A stretch of 11,396 bases of DNA from Methylobacterium sp. (GTDB lineage Bacteria; Pseudomonadota; Alphaproteobacteria; Rhizobiales; Beijerinckiaceae): NCBI GenBank assembly GCA_021154065.1, contig JAJKJG010000099.1:1-11396 (forward strand), in the 5' to 3' direction. Position 1 is the first letter of the stretch; each line of letters opens with the position of its first letter. This document shows positions 1-6,272 of the stretch, one piece after another. Below the pieces are notes generated by a model. It was not told the origin of the DNA, made no database searches, and saw only the letters and a list, made by a program, of their open reading frames with translations. A program made the position numbers and the translations under genes.

Positions 1-555
1 CCGAGCGGCCATGTCCTTGGCCTCTACGCCCGCACCGACATCGATCGCGGCGTCTGGAAGGCGCCGGCGAACGACGTGCTGCGCGGCGTCTTCGACCTCG
101 AATACTACGTCGACACGGGCGTGCAGGAGGTCCTCAACCCGCGCGGGGTGAACGCGATCCGGCGCTTCCCGGGGCGCGGCATCCGCGTCTGGGGCGCTCG
201 CACGCTCGCCACCAACTCGCTGTGGAAATACGTCAGCGTCCGGCGCTTGTTTATATTCCTAGAACGCTCGATCTACGAAGGCACGCAATGGGTCGTGTTC
301 GAGCCTAATGACGAGCGCCTCTGGGAACGGGTCAAGGACACGATCCGCCTGTTCCTCAGGACGCAATGGCGCAACGGCGCCCTGATGGGCCTGACCGAGG
401 AGCAGGCCTTCACGATCGCCTGCGACCGGTCGACGATGACCCAGGACGACATCCTGAACGGGCGGCTGGTCTGCGAAATCGGCATCGCTCCCGTCCGTCC
501 GGCCGAATTCGTCATCTTCCGCATCTTCCAGAACACCGCCGAGGCTCAGTCGTGA
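1..555 (+). CDS. Contractile tail sheath protein, C-terminal part (5' end outside window)
   Basis: This is the C-terminal 184 residues of a phage-type tail sheath protein, which forms the contractile outer cylinder of the injection system. The reading frame is open from base 1 and ends at TGA 553-555. Visible sheath hallmarks are GHVLGLYARTD and WKAPAN at the left edge, then RGIRVWGARTL, WKYVSVRRLFIFLERSI, the FEPND block, and a terminal half with DDILNGRLVCEIGIAPVRPAEFVIFRI. These match the conserved C-terminal domain of gp18/Afp2-4-type sheaths, which carries the inter-subunit handshake strands. The first methionine visible in frame (base 76) is internal, not the start. eCIS clusters often carry two or three sheath paralogs, so more may lie upstream. 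The tube gene follows 22 nt downstream. The family assignment is secure; which paralog this is cannot be told from this fragment. Confidence 0.96.
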   Translation, partial: PSGHVLGLYARTDIDRGVWKAPANDVLRGVFDLEYYVDTGVQEVLNPRGVNAIRRFPGRGIRVWGARTLATNSLWKYVSVRRLFIFLERSIYEGTQWVVFEPNDERLWERVKDTIRLFLRTQWRNGALMGLTEEQAFTIACDRSTMTQDDILNGRLVCEIGIAPVRPAEFVIFRIFQNTAEAQS

Positions 556-563
556 CCGGCGGC

Positions 564-570
564 AAAGGAG
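564..570 (+). promoter_or_regulatory. Ribosome binding site for first tube gene
   Basis: AAAGGAG lies 7 nt before ATG 578. It is a strong Shine-Dalgarno match in the short gap after the sheath stop codon. It fits independent, high-level initiation of the tube subunit, which is needed in many copies per particle. Confidence 0.8.
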
Positions 571-577
571 ACGCATC

Positions 578-1012
578 ATGGCGCGCAACGATCCCCTGCG
601 AAACTTCCGCTTCAGGGTCGAGATCGACCAGATCACCCAGGCCTTCTTCAGCGAAGCGGCGATCGGCGAGACGACGAACGAACCGATCGATTACCGCGAA
701 GGCATCGATCCGACGCATGTCCGCAAGCTGCCGGGGCTGACCAAGTACGGAAACATCACCCTGAAATGGGGGGTGACGGATTCCACCGAGCTCTACGACT
801 GGCACAAGAAAGTCGTCGGCGGCCAGATCAAGGACCAGCGCAAGACCGTGAAGATCATCGTCATCGACGAGTCCGGCGCCGACAAGGCGAGCTTCCTCGT
901 CTCCGAGGCATGGCCGACGAAATACGATCCCAGCGACCTCAACGGCAAGGGCAATGAGGTCTTCATCGAGCTGCTCGAGCTCGTCAACGAGGGCATCGAG
1001 CGGACGCGTTAA
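578..1012 (+). CDS. Tail tube protein (gp19 / Afp1-like)
   Basis: This 144-aa protein belongs to the T4 gp19-like tail tube family and should stack as hexameric rings to form the inner tube that carries cargo. Family features include the N-terminal DPLRNFRFRVEID strand, the KLPGLTKYGNITLKWG block, LYDWHKKV, and the late strand SEAWPTKYDPSDLNGKGNEV followed by ELLELVNEGIER. The length (about 140-150 aa) is typical. The start at ATG 578 is supported by AAAGGAG 7 nt upstream; the stop is TAA 1010-1012. It follows the sheath directly, the usual sheath-tube order. A diverged paralog lies at 1591. Of the two, this one looks more like the principal tube subunit because it sits beside the sheath and has the stronger ribosome site; that ranking is inference. 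Confidence 0.95.
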   Translation: MARNDPLRNFRFRVEIDQITQAFFSEAAIGETTNEPIDYREGIDPTHVRKLPGLTKYGNITLKWGVTDSTELYDWHKKVVGGQIKDQRKTVKIIVIDESGADKASFLVSEAWPTKYDPSDLNGKGNEVFIELLELVNEGIERTR

Positions 1013-1024
1013 CAGGAGCCAGAG

Positions 1025-1411
1025 ATGGATCGCCTCGCATCGTCCGCGTTCCGGACCGAAATCGAGTTCACCCTGCCCAAGGGCTACATCGACGAGACCG
1101 GCGTGCTTCACCGCCACGGCGTGATGCGGCTGGCGACCGCGGCGGACGAGATCCTGCCGCTCCGCGATCCGCGCGTTCAGTCGAACCCGGCCTATCTGAC
1201 CATCATCATCCTGGCGCGGGTGATCGTGAAGCTCGGGAAGGTGCCGACGATCGACACCGGACTCGTGGAAGGGCTGTTCGCGGCCGATCTCGAATATCTC
1301 CGCTGCCTCTACGAGGAGATCAACTCGGCCGAGGAGCCGCAGGGCATCGCCGTGCCGGCGCGCCCGAACGGCCGCGCGGCGGCGGGGCTGCCCGTCCTGG
1401 GGGAAGCCTGA
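1025..1411 (+). CDS. Small phage tail assembly protein of eCIS loci
   Basis: This 128-aa protein resembles the small proteins annotated as phage tail assembly protein in eCIS and tail-like clusters. The recognisable core is the N-terminal segment FRTEIEFTLPKGYIDETGVL followed by HRHGVMRLATAADEILPLRD, then a helical stretch with YLTIIILARVIVKLG and LVEGLFAADLEYLRCLYEEIN. The last 25 or so residues are Pro/Ala/Gly-rich and probably flexible. ATG 1025 has AGGAG (1014-1018) six nt upstream. The TGA overlaps the next start by one base (TGATG). Its position between two tube genes is where phages keep tail-assembly chaperones, so a chaperone role for the tube is plausible, but it is inferred from position and name, not from a visible active site. 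I see no signal peptide or membrane segment. Confidence 0.75.
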   Translation: MDRLASSAFRTEIEFTLPKGYIDETGVLHRHGVMRLATAADEILPLRDPRVQSNPAYLTIIILARVIVKLGKVPTIDTGLVEGLFAADLEYLRCLYEEINSAEEPQGIAVPARPNGRAAAGLPVLGEA

Positions 1412-1590
1412 TGGCCTACCCCGTGGCCGATCTCTACGGGGAGATGGCGTTCATCGCCGCCCATTTCCATTGGAGCAGCGAAACGCTGATGACCATGGCG
1501 CACGGCGAACGCCGACGCTGGTGCCGCGAGATCTCCCGCATCAACCGCATGCTCAACGGCGCGGGCGACGATCCCTTCGCGGGGCTGTAG
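1411..1590 (+). CDS. Small 59-aa eCIS protein, DUF6760-like
   Basis: This short gene (ATG 1411 to TAG 1588-1590) fills the gap between two clear eCIS genes. The product begins MAYPVADLYGEMAFIAAHFH and continues with WSSETLMTMAHGERRRWCRE, ending in ISRINRMLNGAGDDPFAGL. The pattern of a hydrophobic helix, then WS..TLM.M.HGERRRW..EI, then a short basic-hydrophobic helix is the one I associate with the DUF6760 family of small proteins next to eCIS tube genes; that name is from memory and is moderately sure. The start overlaps the upstream stop in TGATG, with GGGGGAAG just before it, and its own stop abuts the next ATG (TAGATG), so it is translationally coupled on both sides. It has no signal peptide. 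The function is unknown; an assembly or chaperone role is inferred from position only. Confidence 0.8.
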   Translation: MAYPVADLYGEMAFIAAHFHWSSETLMTMAHGERRRWCREISRINRMLNGAGDDPFAGL

Positions 1591-2040
1591 ATGGCACGCT
1601 CCGACCCATACGCCGGCTTCCGCTTCGTGGTCCTCGTCGATCAGATCCAGAAGGGCGGCTTCACTAAGGTTCGCGGGCTGCAGCGCGAGACGCGCGTCGA
1701 GACCTTCCGCGAGGGCGGGGTCAACGATCACGAGCACAAGCTCGTGACGCTGACGAGCTACTCCAACCTCGTCCTCGAGCGCGGGCTTGCCGACCCGTAT
1801 CTGTGGCTCTGGCACGAGCTCGTCGTCCAGGGGAAGGTCAAGCGAGCCCTGCTGACCGTCACCCTTCGCGACGAGAACCAGAAGGACGTGTGGAGCTGGC
1901 TCGTCCTGAACGCCTACCCGGTCAAATGGTCGGTTGCCGACTTCGACGCCGCATCCGGGCAGGTCGCGACGGAAATGGTGGAGTTCGCGCATCACGGCCT
2001 GCTGCTCCGCCCGACCTTGGCCGGGGTCGGCGCGGCATGA
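1591..2040 (+). CDS. Second tail tube protein paralog (Afp5-like)
   Basis: This 149-aa protein is a second gp19-like tube-family member. It opens with MARSDPYAGFRFVVLVDQIQ, aligning with the N-terminus of the tube protein at 578, and keeps the later family blocks: FREGGVNDHEHKL, LTSYSNLVLERGL, LWLWHELV, LVLNAYPVKWSVADFDA and EMVEFAHHGL. It differs from the first tube protein along its whole length, so it is an old paralog and not a recent duplication. In Afp-type systems a specialised tube subunit of this kind lies near the hub, joining the tube to the LysM/gp27-like adaptor; its gene position just before those genes fits that. No strong Shine-Dalgarno is visible and the start abuts the upstream stop, so translation is probably coupled. 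Its TGA overlaps the next ATG in ATGA. Confidence 0.92.
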   Translation: MARSDPYAGFRFVVLVDQIQKGGFTKVRGLQRETRVETFREGGVNDHEHKLVTLTSYSNLVLERGLADPYLWLWHELVVQGKVKRALLTVTLRDENQKDVWSWLVLNAYPVKWSVADFDAASGQVATEMVEFAHHGLLLRPTLAGVGAA

Positions 2041-3101
2041 AACCGCGTCCCCCTTTGCGCGTCGGCGCGCCGCTGCGGCCGGTGATCGGCCGGTGCGACC
2101 GCACCGGTCGGCGCATCCGCAGGCGGGCGCCGCTGAGCCTGTTCTGGCGGCGGCGCAAGCCTGCCCGGGGCAGCGGCCCGCCGCAGCCTTCCCACGTGGC
2201 AAGCTGGTCGCTCAGCCTCAGCCTCCTGCAAAAGATCGTCCTTGGCCTTCACGAGCCGTCGCGACGCGAAGCGGACGCGAAGGCGCCGCCGGTTCCGACA
2301 GCGTCGGCGATTGCGGCGTGGCGAAGGTCCGCCGGCGCCGAAGCGCAGCGCAAGCTTCCGGTCCTTCCCACGCGGCAGCTTTGGGTTCTCAGCGCGAAGC
2401 CGGCGAGTGCGCTGGCCGCGAGTCGCTCGCTGCCGGTGGCGCCGTCAGCGGCTGCCGCCACGCCGACGCTTCGACGCCGGACGGCGCCGAGGCCGGTTGC
2501 AGCCGTGTCGCCGACCGGCTCTCCCATCGCCAGCCAGATCGGGACGCCGCGCACCTTCAGGCGCGCCTCCGCCGGGTCCGGCCTCGGCCGACGGGACGCG
2601 CGCGAGCGTTGGCGCCGGAGCGGCCCGGTCCGGTACGCATCCGTGCCGCTTCGGCTGGACCAGCCGGCTCGACTCGCTCCGCGTCGGAGCGCGTCAGCGC
2701 AGCGTGCATCGGCGCTGCGCCGGCCGGACCAGCCGGCCGCCGCCGCGCGCCTCGACGCTTCGCCGGCCCTGCGCACGGCGGATCGGTCGATCGTCACCGT
2801 CGTTTACCGACGCCGCGAGGCCATGGTCGGCGATGCTCCGGCGCCTAGCCGTCGCCGGGCGGCCGAGCTCGTCTGGTCGGCGACATCACGCCCGGGAGTC
2901 CAGCCCGGCTTGCCGTCGCTTGCCTTGGCGCCGTTCACCGCCGTCGCGCGCGAGGCGCCGGTCGCCGCCGTCGCGGCGCGAATCGCGGCGCCGGTCCCGG
3001 CGGCGCTGCCGATGCTTCCCGATGTCAACGGCTTGGTCGACGAGGTGATGCGCCGGATCGACCGTCGGTTCCGCAGCGAACGCCTGCGGCGCGGATTGTG
3101 A
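2037..3101 (+). CDS. Arg/Ala/Pro-rich disordered protein with conserved-looking helical C-terminal tail
   Basis: I chose ATG 2037 because it forms an ATGA overlap with the second tube gene; the same frame is also open upstream without support. The product is 354 aa. Nearly all of it is Arg, Ala, Pro and Ser with no recognisable fold, apart from a hydrophobic or amphipathic patch near residues 51-73 (SWSLSLSLLQKIVLGLHE) and a run of Ala/Val/Pro towards the end. The last 25 or so residues, LPDVNGLVDEVMRRIDRR then FRSERLRRGL, look like a charged amphipathic helix. From memory, genes in this eCIS position often end in a similar V..V...IDRR..ER.R.G tail behind a variable disordered region. Two other + frames are also long here because of GC content; this frame is preferred for its coupling to neighbours and its terminal motif. 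The function is unknown; it may bind the LysM or hub proteins through its tail. A secreted role is not supported because there is no signal peptide. Confidence 0.72.
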   Translation: MKPRPPLRVGAPLRPVIGRCDRTGRRIRRRAPLSLFWRRRKPARGSGPPQPSHVASWSLSLSLLQKIVLGLHEPSRREADAKAPPVPTASAIAAWRRSAGAEAQRKLPVLPTRQLWVLSAKPASALAASRSLPVAPSAAAATPTLRRRTAPRPVAAVSPTGSPIASQIGTPRTFRRASAGSGLGRRDARERWRRSGPVRYASVPLRLDQPARLAPRRSASAQRASALRRPDQPAAAARLDASPALRTADRSIVTVVYRRREAMVGDAPAPSRRRAAELVWSATSRPGVQPGLPSLALAPFTAVAREAPVAAVAARIAAPVPAALPMLPDVNGLVDEVMRRIDRRFRSERLRRGL

Positions 3102-3113
3102 GCGGGGGCCGCG

Positions 3114-3818
3114 ATGCCGCTCGAGAAAGCCTATATCGAGGTGCTCCAGGGTTCGGCCGCCGGACAGCGCATCACCGTCCTCTTCAATCCGGCCGATTAC
3201 AGCCTCGAGCGCGCCAACGCCTACAAGTCGACGGCCGTGCCCGGGCTTGGCAGCCCGCTGATCCAGTTCGTCAACGGCGACGCGGCGACGCTGTCGATGG
3301 AGCTCTTCCTCGACGACATGACCGACCCCGACGGCCCGCCCGACAGTCTGCTCGGCGGCATCGGCCGCGGCTCGAGGAAGAGCGTCAAGGACCGCATCGC
3401 CGAGATCACGGCGCTCCTCGACATCGACCGCGAATTGCACGCGCCGCCGCCGGTGCGCTTCGTGTGGGGGCCGCTCCGCTTCGATGCCGTGCTGGAGAAG
3501 GTCGGGCGCAAGGTGTCGCTGTTCAGGCCGGACGGCACGCCGGCGCGCGCCAGCCTCTCGGTCGCCTTCCGTGAGTACCGGCCGCTGTCGCGCGAAGCGC
3601 CGGCGATCAGGCTCGAATCGGCGGACAAGACCAAGCGCCGCCAGATCAGCGCGTCCGAGTCGATCTGGCTGATCGCCGACAAGGAATACGGGGACCCCCG
3701 GGGCTGGCGATTGATCGCCCAGGCGAGCGACGTCGACGATCCCCGCGCGCTGCGTCCCGGCGATTGGCTGCGGGTTCCGCCGTTGGAGGAGGCCGATGGT
3801 GCTGATCGCCCATTCTAG
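3114..3818 (+). CDS. LysM-containing tube/baseplate adaptor protein (Afp7-like)
   Basis: This 234-aa protein matches the contractile-injection-system tube proteins with a C-terminal LysM domain (Afp7/gp53-like), which cap the baseplate end of the tube and link it to the hub. The N-terminal domain (about 1-165) carries FNPADYSLERANAYKSTAVP, GLGSPLIQFVNGDAATLSMEL, and PPPVRFVWGPLRFDAVLEKV, the usual blocks of this family. The LysM domain spans about residues 177-225, with SESIWLIADKEYGDPRGWRL and the closing LRPGDWLRVPPLE. In this setting LysM is generally a structural binding module, not proof of cell-wall binding. ATG 3114 lies 12 nt after the previous stop, preceded by a G-rich tract of modest ribosome-site quality. 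Its last 23 nt overlap the gp27-like gene. Confidence 0.93.
   Translation: MPLEKAYIEVLQGSAAGQRITVLFNPADYSLERANAYKSTAVPGLGSPLIQFVNGDAATLSMELFLDDMTDPDGPPDSLLGGIGRGSRKSVKDRIAEITALLDIDRELHAPPPVRFVWGPLRFDAVLEKVGRKVSLFRPDGTPARASLSVAFREYRPLSREAPAIRLESADKTKRRQISASESIWLIADKEYGDPRGWRLIAQASDVDDPRALRPGDWLRVPPLEEADGADRPF
3785..3792 (+). promoter_or_regulatory. Ribosome binding site inside the LysM gene
   Basis: GGAGGAGG lies 3 nt before ATG 3796, or about 6 nt if the left half is used. It falls within the last codons of the LysM gene and sets the start of the gp27-like gene, explaining the unusual 23-nt overlap. Confidence 0.75.
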
Positions 3819-4920
3819 AACGCTTCCCGACCTCTATGTTCCGGCGGCGACGGTCGAGCTCGGCGCGGTCGGCAGCGATATGCGCCAGGCGCACGGCCTT
3901 GTCTCGACGCAGGTCGAGGTCGACCTGCAGCTCAGCGTCGCCGGGCAGTTCCGCTTTACCATACCGAACACGTTTCACGCCGAGCGCGCGGATTTCCTCA
4001 CTCCGCGCGGCGCGCCGGTGCTTCCCCTGCTCGCGCTTGGAACCCGCGTCTGGATCCGCATGGGCTACGGCGACCGGGCGCGGCAGAAATTGCTGTTCTC
4101 GGGCTTCATCACCGTCGTCGGGACGGCCTTCGCCGAAGGCGGGTCGCCGGAGCTCGAGGTGTCGGGCACCGACGCCACTTACCGGATGACGCTCGGCACC
4201 AGCGAGCATCGCTTCGAGCAGAAGAAGGTCAGCGACGCGGTCAACAAGGTCGCGGCGGAGAACGGCTTCGATCTCAAGTTCGCCGGCACGCCTCCCGATA
4301 ATCTCACGCTCGACTCGAACCTGCAGACCGATCTCGAATTCCTCGGCAAGCTGGCCCAGAACTTCTCCACCCCGGAGCAGAAATGGGAGTTCTACGCGCG
4401 CGCCGACGAGCGCCGGGACAAGCTCCATTTCCGGCCGCGCCGCAAGGACGACCCGCCGATCGCGACGCTGCAGTGGGGCGCCGACCTGTTGAGCTTCAAG
4501 CCCGAAATCAACCTCGGCAACCAGGTCTCGAAGGTCGAGGTCCACGGCTGGGATGAGGTTGCCAAGAAGAAGATCCTCGGCGTCGCGCGTGCCGGCCAGG
4601 GGCAGGACGGCGCCGTTCCGGGCGGCGACATCCAGCGCCGCGCCTTCGGCAAGGAGACGGTGCTCGAGCTTCGCTTCCCGGTGAAGTCGAAGCACGAAGC
4701 CGATCAGCGCGCCGCCGCCGAGCTCGCCAAGCGCACCAACGATCTCGTCAAAGGGGAGGGGGAGACCTTCGGTTTCCCCGAGCTGCTGCCCGATACGACG
4801 ATCGCGCTCGCAGGCCTCGGCGCCAAGTTCTCGACGACCTACTACGTGACGAAGACGGTTCATCGCTACGACACGTCCGGCTACCGGACGCGGTTCTCGA
4901 TCGAAAGGCCGGTCGCATGA
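3796..4920 (+). CDS. gp27-like baseplate hub protein (phage late control D family)
   Basis: This 374-aa protein is the trimeric hub that sits between the tube and the spike (T4 gp27, phage P2 gpD, N-terminal half of VgrG/Afp8). Recognisable parts are the N-terminal strands VEVDLQLSVAGQFRFTIPNT, the GTRVWIRMGYGDRARQKLLFSGFI strand pair, VSGTDATYRMTLGTSEHRFE and KVSDAVNKVAAENGFDLKF, then the segment around EFLGKLAQNF and KWEFYAR, and a C-terminal part with VSKVEVHGWDEVAKKKILG and TYYVTKTVHRYDTSGYRTRF. The length fits a gp27-type hub without an attached spike. GGAGGAGG precedes ATG 3796, and the stop overlaps the spike gene in ATGA. The hub and spike are therefore separate, tightly coupled genes here, whereas Afp8 and VgrG carry both in one chain. 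It has no enzymatic motif. Confidence 0.92.
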   Translation: MVLIAHSRTLPDLYVPAATVELGAVGSDMRQAHGLVSTQVEVDLQLSVAGQFRFTIPNTFHAERADFLTPRGAPVLPLLALGTRVWIRMGYGDRARQKLLFSGFITVVGTAFAEGGSPELEVSGTDATYRMTLGTSEHRFEQKKVSDAVNKVAAENGFDLKFAGTPPDNLTLDSNLQTDLEFLGKLAQNFSTPEQKWEFYARADERRDKLHFRPRRKDDPPIATLQWGADLLSFKPEINLGNQVSKVEVHGWDEVAKKKILGVARAGQGQDGAVPGGDIQRRAFGKETVLELRFPVKSKHEADQRAAAELAKRTNDLVKGEGETFGFPELLPDTTIALAGLGAKFSTTYYVTKTVHRYDTSGYRTRFSIERPVA

Positions 4921-5555
4921 GCTCGGTCCTCGCCTTCGACCTCGAGAGCCGGCGCGAGGCAGGCGGCAGCGTCGCCGGCGTTGCCACCGCCACGGTGTCG
5001 CGCAACGACGATCCCGAGGGGCTCGGGCGGGTGAAGCTGAAGCTGCCCTGGCGCGAGCCCGATTTCGAGACCGACTGGACGCGCATCGTGACGCCGATGG
5101 CCGGGGGCGGGCGCGGCGCGGTGTTCCTGCCCGAAGTCGGCGACGAGGTGCTCGTCGCGTTCGACCGCGACGACATCCGCTACCCCTATGTGCTCGGCGC
5201 GCTGTGGAGCAAGACCGACAAGCCGCCCGAAGCCAACAGCGACAAGAAGAACGACGTCCGAATCGTCAAGTCGCGCAAGGGCCACTTCCTGCGCTTCAAC
5301 GACGGCAAGGCGAAAGGAAGCATTACCATCGAGCTCAGCGACGGCAAGAAGATCGAGATCGACGACGACGGTATCCGCATCACCGACAAGGCGAACACGA
5401 TCACCCTCGATGCCAAGACCGGGTCGATCAGCATCGAGGCGACCCAGTCGCTGACGCTCAAAGCACCGAAGATCACGGTCGAAGCCTCGGCCTCGCTCGA
5501 CCTCAAGGGTGGCGGCTCGCTGAGCGCGAGCGCCGGCATCGTGAGGATCAACTGA
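4917..5555 (+). CDS. Spike protein: OB-fold baseplate assembly protein V with beta-prism tail (gp5/gpV-like)
   Basis: This 212-aa protein forms the membrane-piercing spike. Residues about 17-102 are a gp5/VgrG-type OB-fold: VATATVSRNDDPEGLGRVKL, then WTRIVTPMAGGGRGAVFLPE and VGDEVLVAFDRDDIRYPYVL ending GALWSKTDKPP. After a charged linker (about 103-118), residues about 119-212 show short alternating strands: GSITIELSDGKKIEIDDDGI, RITDKANTITLDAKTGSISI, then repeating SLTLKAP, ITVEASASLDLKGG, SLSASAG. This is the pattern of the trimeric beta-prism of VgrG and gp5. No lysozyme domain is present between the two, unlike T4 gp5. The ATG overlaps the hub stop (ATGA), and its own stop overlaps the PAAR start (TGATG), the order expected for hub, spike and tip. 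Confidence 0.94.
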   Translation: MSSVLAFDLESRREAGGSVAGVATATVSRNDDPEGLGRVKLKLPWREPDFETDWTRIVTPMAGGGRGAVFLPEVGDEVLVAFDRDDIRYPYVLGALWSKTDKPPEANSDKKNDVRIVKSRKGHFLRFNDGKAKGSITIELSDGKKIEIDDDGIRITDKANTITLDAKTGSISIEATQSLTLKAPKITVEASASLDLKGGGSLSASAGIVRIN

Positions 5556-5854
5556 TGGGACAGCCGGCCGCCCGCGTCGGCGATCCGACGAGCCATGGCA
5601 CGCCGCTTGGGCCCGGGCCCGGCGCCCCGACGGTGCTGATCGGCAGCAAGCCGGCCTGGCGGGCGGCCAGCGACACGCATGCCTGCCCGCTCGTCGACGG
5701 CGTCAAGCCGCATGTCGGCGGCGTCGTCCTCAAGGGCAGCGCGACCGTCCTGATCGCCGGGCTGCCGGCCGCGCGCCAGGGCGACCTCGTCGTCGAAGCC
5801 GGAGCGCCCAACGCGATCGCGATGGGCGAGCCGACGGTGTTGATCGGAGGCTGA
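5555..5854 (+). CDS. PAAR-domain spike tip protein
   Basis: This 99-aa protein is a stand-alone PAAR protein that sharpens the end of the trimeric spike. The sequence opens MGQPAARVGDPTSHG and contains THACPLVDGVKPHVGG, with later PAAR-type turns GSATVLIAGLPAARQGDLV and PNAIAMGEPTVLIGG. His14, His42, Cys44 and His53 are well placed to be the three-His/one-Cys zinc site known in PAAR proteins; assigning them is inference from spacing. There is no N- or C-terminal extension, so it carries no fused effector. The start is ATG 5555, overlapping the spike stop by one base, with TGAGGA at 5542-5547 as a likely ribosome site. The stop is TGA 5852-5854. Confidence 0.93.
   Translation: MGQPAARVGDPTSHGTPLGPGPGAPTVLIGSKPAWRAASDTHACPLVDGVKPHVGGVVLKGSATVLIAGLPAARQGDLVVEAGAPNAIAMGEPTVLIGG
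5846..5850 (+). promoter_or_regulatory. Ribosome binding site that points to a CTG start
   Basis: GGAGG lies exactly 5 nt before CTG 5856 and inside the last codons of the PAAR gene. In this frame there is a stop at 5841-5843 and no ATG, GTG or TTG until ATG 5940. The position of this site is the main evidence for a non-canonical start of the gp25-like gene. Confidence 0.65.
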
Positions 5855-5855
5855 C

Positions 5856-6272
5856 CTGGACACGCTCCGCCAGCGGGACTTCCTGGGCGTCGGCTGGAGC
5901 TATCCGGTCGGCATCGATCCGCTCAGCGGCGACATCGCGATGTCGCTCTACGAGCGCGACGTCCGCGAGGCGATCCGAATCATTCTCGAGACCGCGCCCG
6001 GCGAGCGCGTGATGCGGCCGCGCTTCGGCTGCGGCATCCACGACCTCGTCTTCGAGGAGATCAGTGCGACGACGCTTTCCGCGGTCGAGGCGTCCGTGCG
6101 CGAGGCGCTCACGACCTACGAGGCCCGGATCGAGCTTCTCGGCGTCGAGGTCGATCCGCTGCAGGCGCTGAACGGCCTTTTGATCATCACGATCCGCTAT
6201 CGCGTTCGCCGCACCAACCAGATCGACAACCTGGTCTACCCCTTCTTCTACAAGGAGGGCGCGCCGCGATGA
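5856..6272 (+). CDS. gp25-like baseplate wedge protein, probable CTG start
   Basis: This 138-aa protein is a gp25/GpW-family wedge component that joins the baseplate to the sheath. The typical N-terminus of the family, here DFLGVGWSYPVGIDP, lies upstream of the first ATG (5940), so the gene must begin before that codon. In-frame codons from 5844 on offer no ATG, GTG or TTG; CTG 5856 stands 5 nt after a perfect GGAGG and gives a normal family length. The core includes DVREAIRIILETAPGERVM, the diagnostic RPRFGCGIHDLVFEE with the conserved Gly-Cys-Gly-Ile-His, and a C-terminal strand region LLIITIRYRVRRTNQIDNLV ending in YPFFYKEG. An ATG-only call (5940-6272, 110 aa) would lose conserved residues. 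The stop overlaps the next start in ATGA. The product assignment is firm; the exact start codon is inferred. Confidence 0.85.
   Translation: MDTLRQRDFLGVGWSYPVGIDPLSGDIAMSLYERDVREAIRIILETAPGERVMRPRFGCGIHDLVFEEISATTLSAVEASVREALTTYEARIELLGVEVDPLQALNGLLIITIRYRVRRTNQIDNLVYPFFYKEGAPR
6252..6259 (+). promoter_or_regulatory. Ribosome binding site for the large wedge gene
   Basis: AAGGAGGG ends 9 nt before ATG 6269, within the last codons of the gp25-like gene. It supports this start together with the 4-nt ATGA overlap. Confidence 0.75.

Noticed and set aside
245..262. Small AT-rich patch in the sheath gene (TTGTTTATATTCCTAG)
   Set aside because: It resembles a -10 box but is inside a conserved sheath segment (RLFIFLERS) on an operon with no matching -35 or downstream start.
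1803..2036. Upstream extension of the disordered gene into the second tube gene
   Set aside because: It would overlap 234 nt of a conserved tube gene; ATG 2037 in the ATGA overlap is the natural start.
2640..2760. Local repeat around GGACCAGCCGGC (two copies about 70 nt apart)
   Set aside because: Only a dozen bases are shared, and they encode similar DQP-A peptides in low-complexity GC-rich coding DNA; there is no sign of a mobile element or regular array.
3114..3818. LysM as evidence for a cell-wall-binding lytic enzyme
   Set aside because: The rest of the protein is the CIS tube/adaptor family with no catalytic motif; in this setting LysM is structural.
3646..4863. 405-codon - strand open frame opposite the hub gene
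   Set aside because: The composition is typical of a shadow frame, and the + strand hub protein is clearly the real gene.
5204..5554. In-frame extension of the PAAR gene back into the spike gene
   Set aside because: The extended part is Gln/Arg-rich and overlaps the well-conserved spike; ATG 5555 has its own ribosome site and gives a normal PAAR length.
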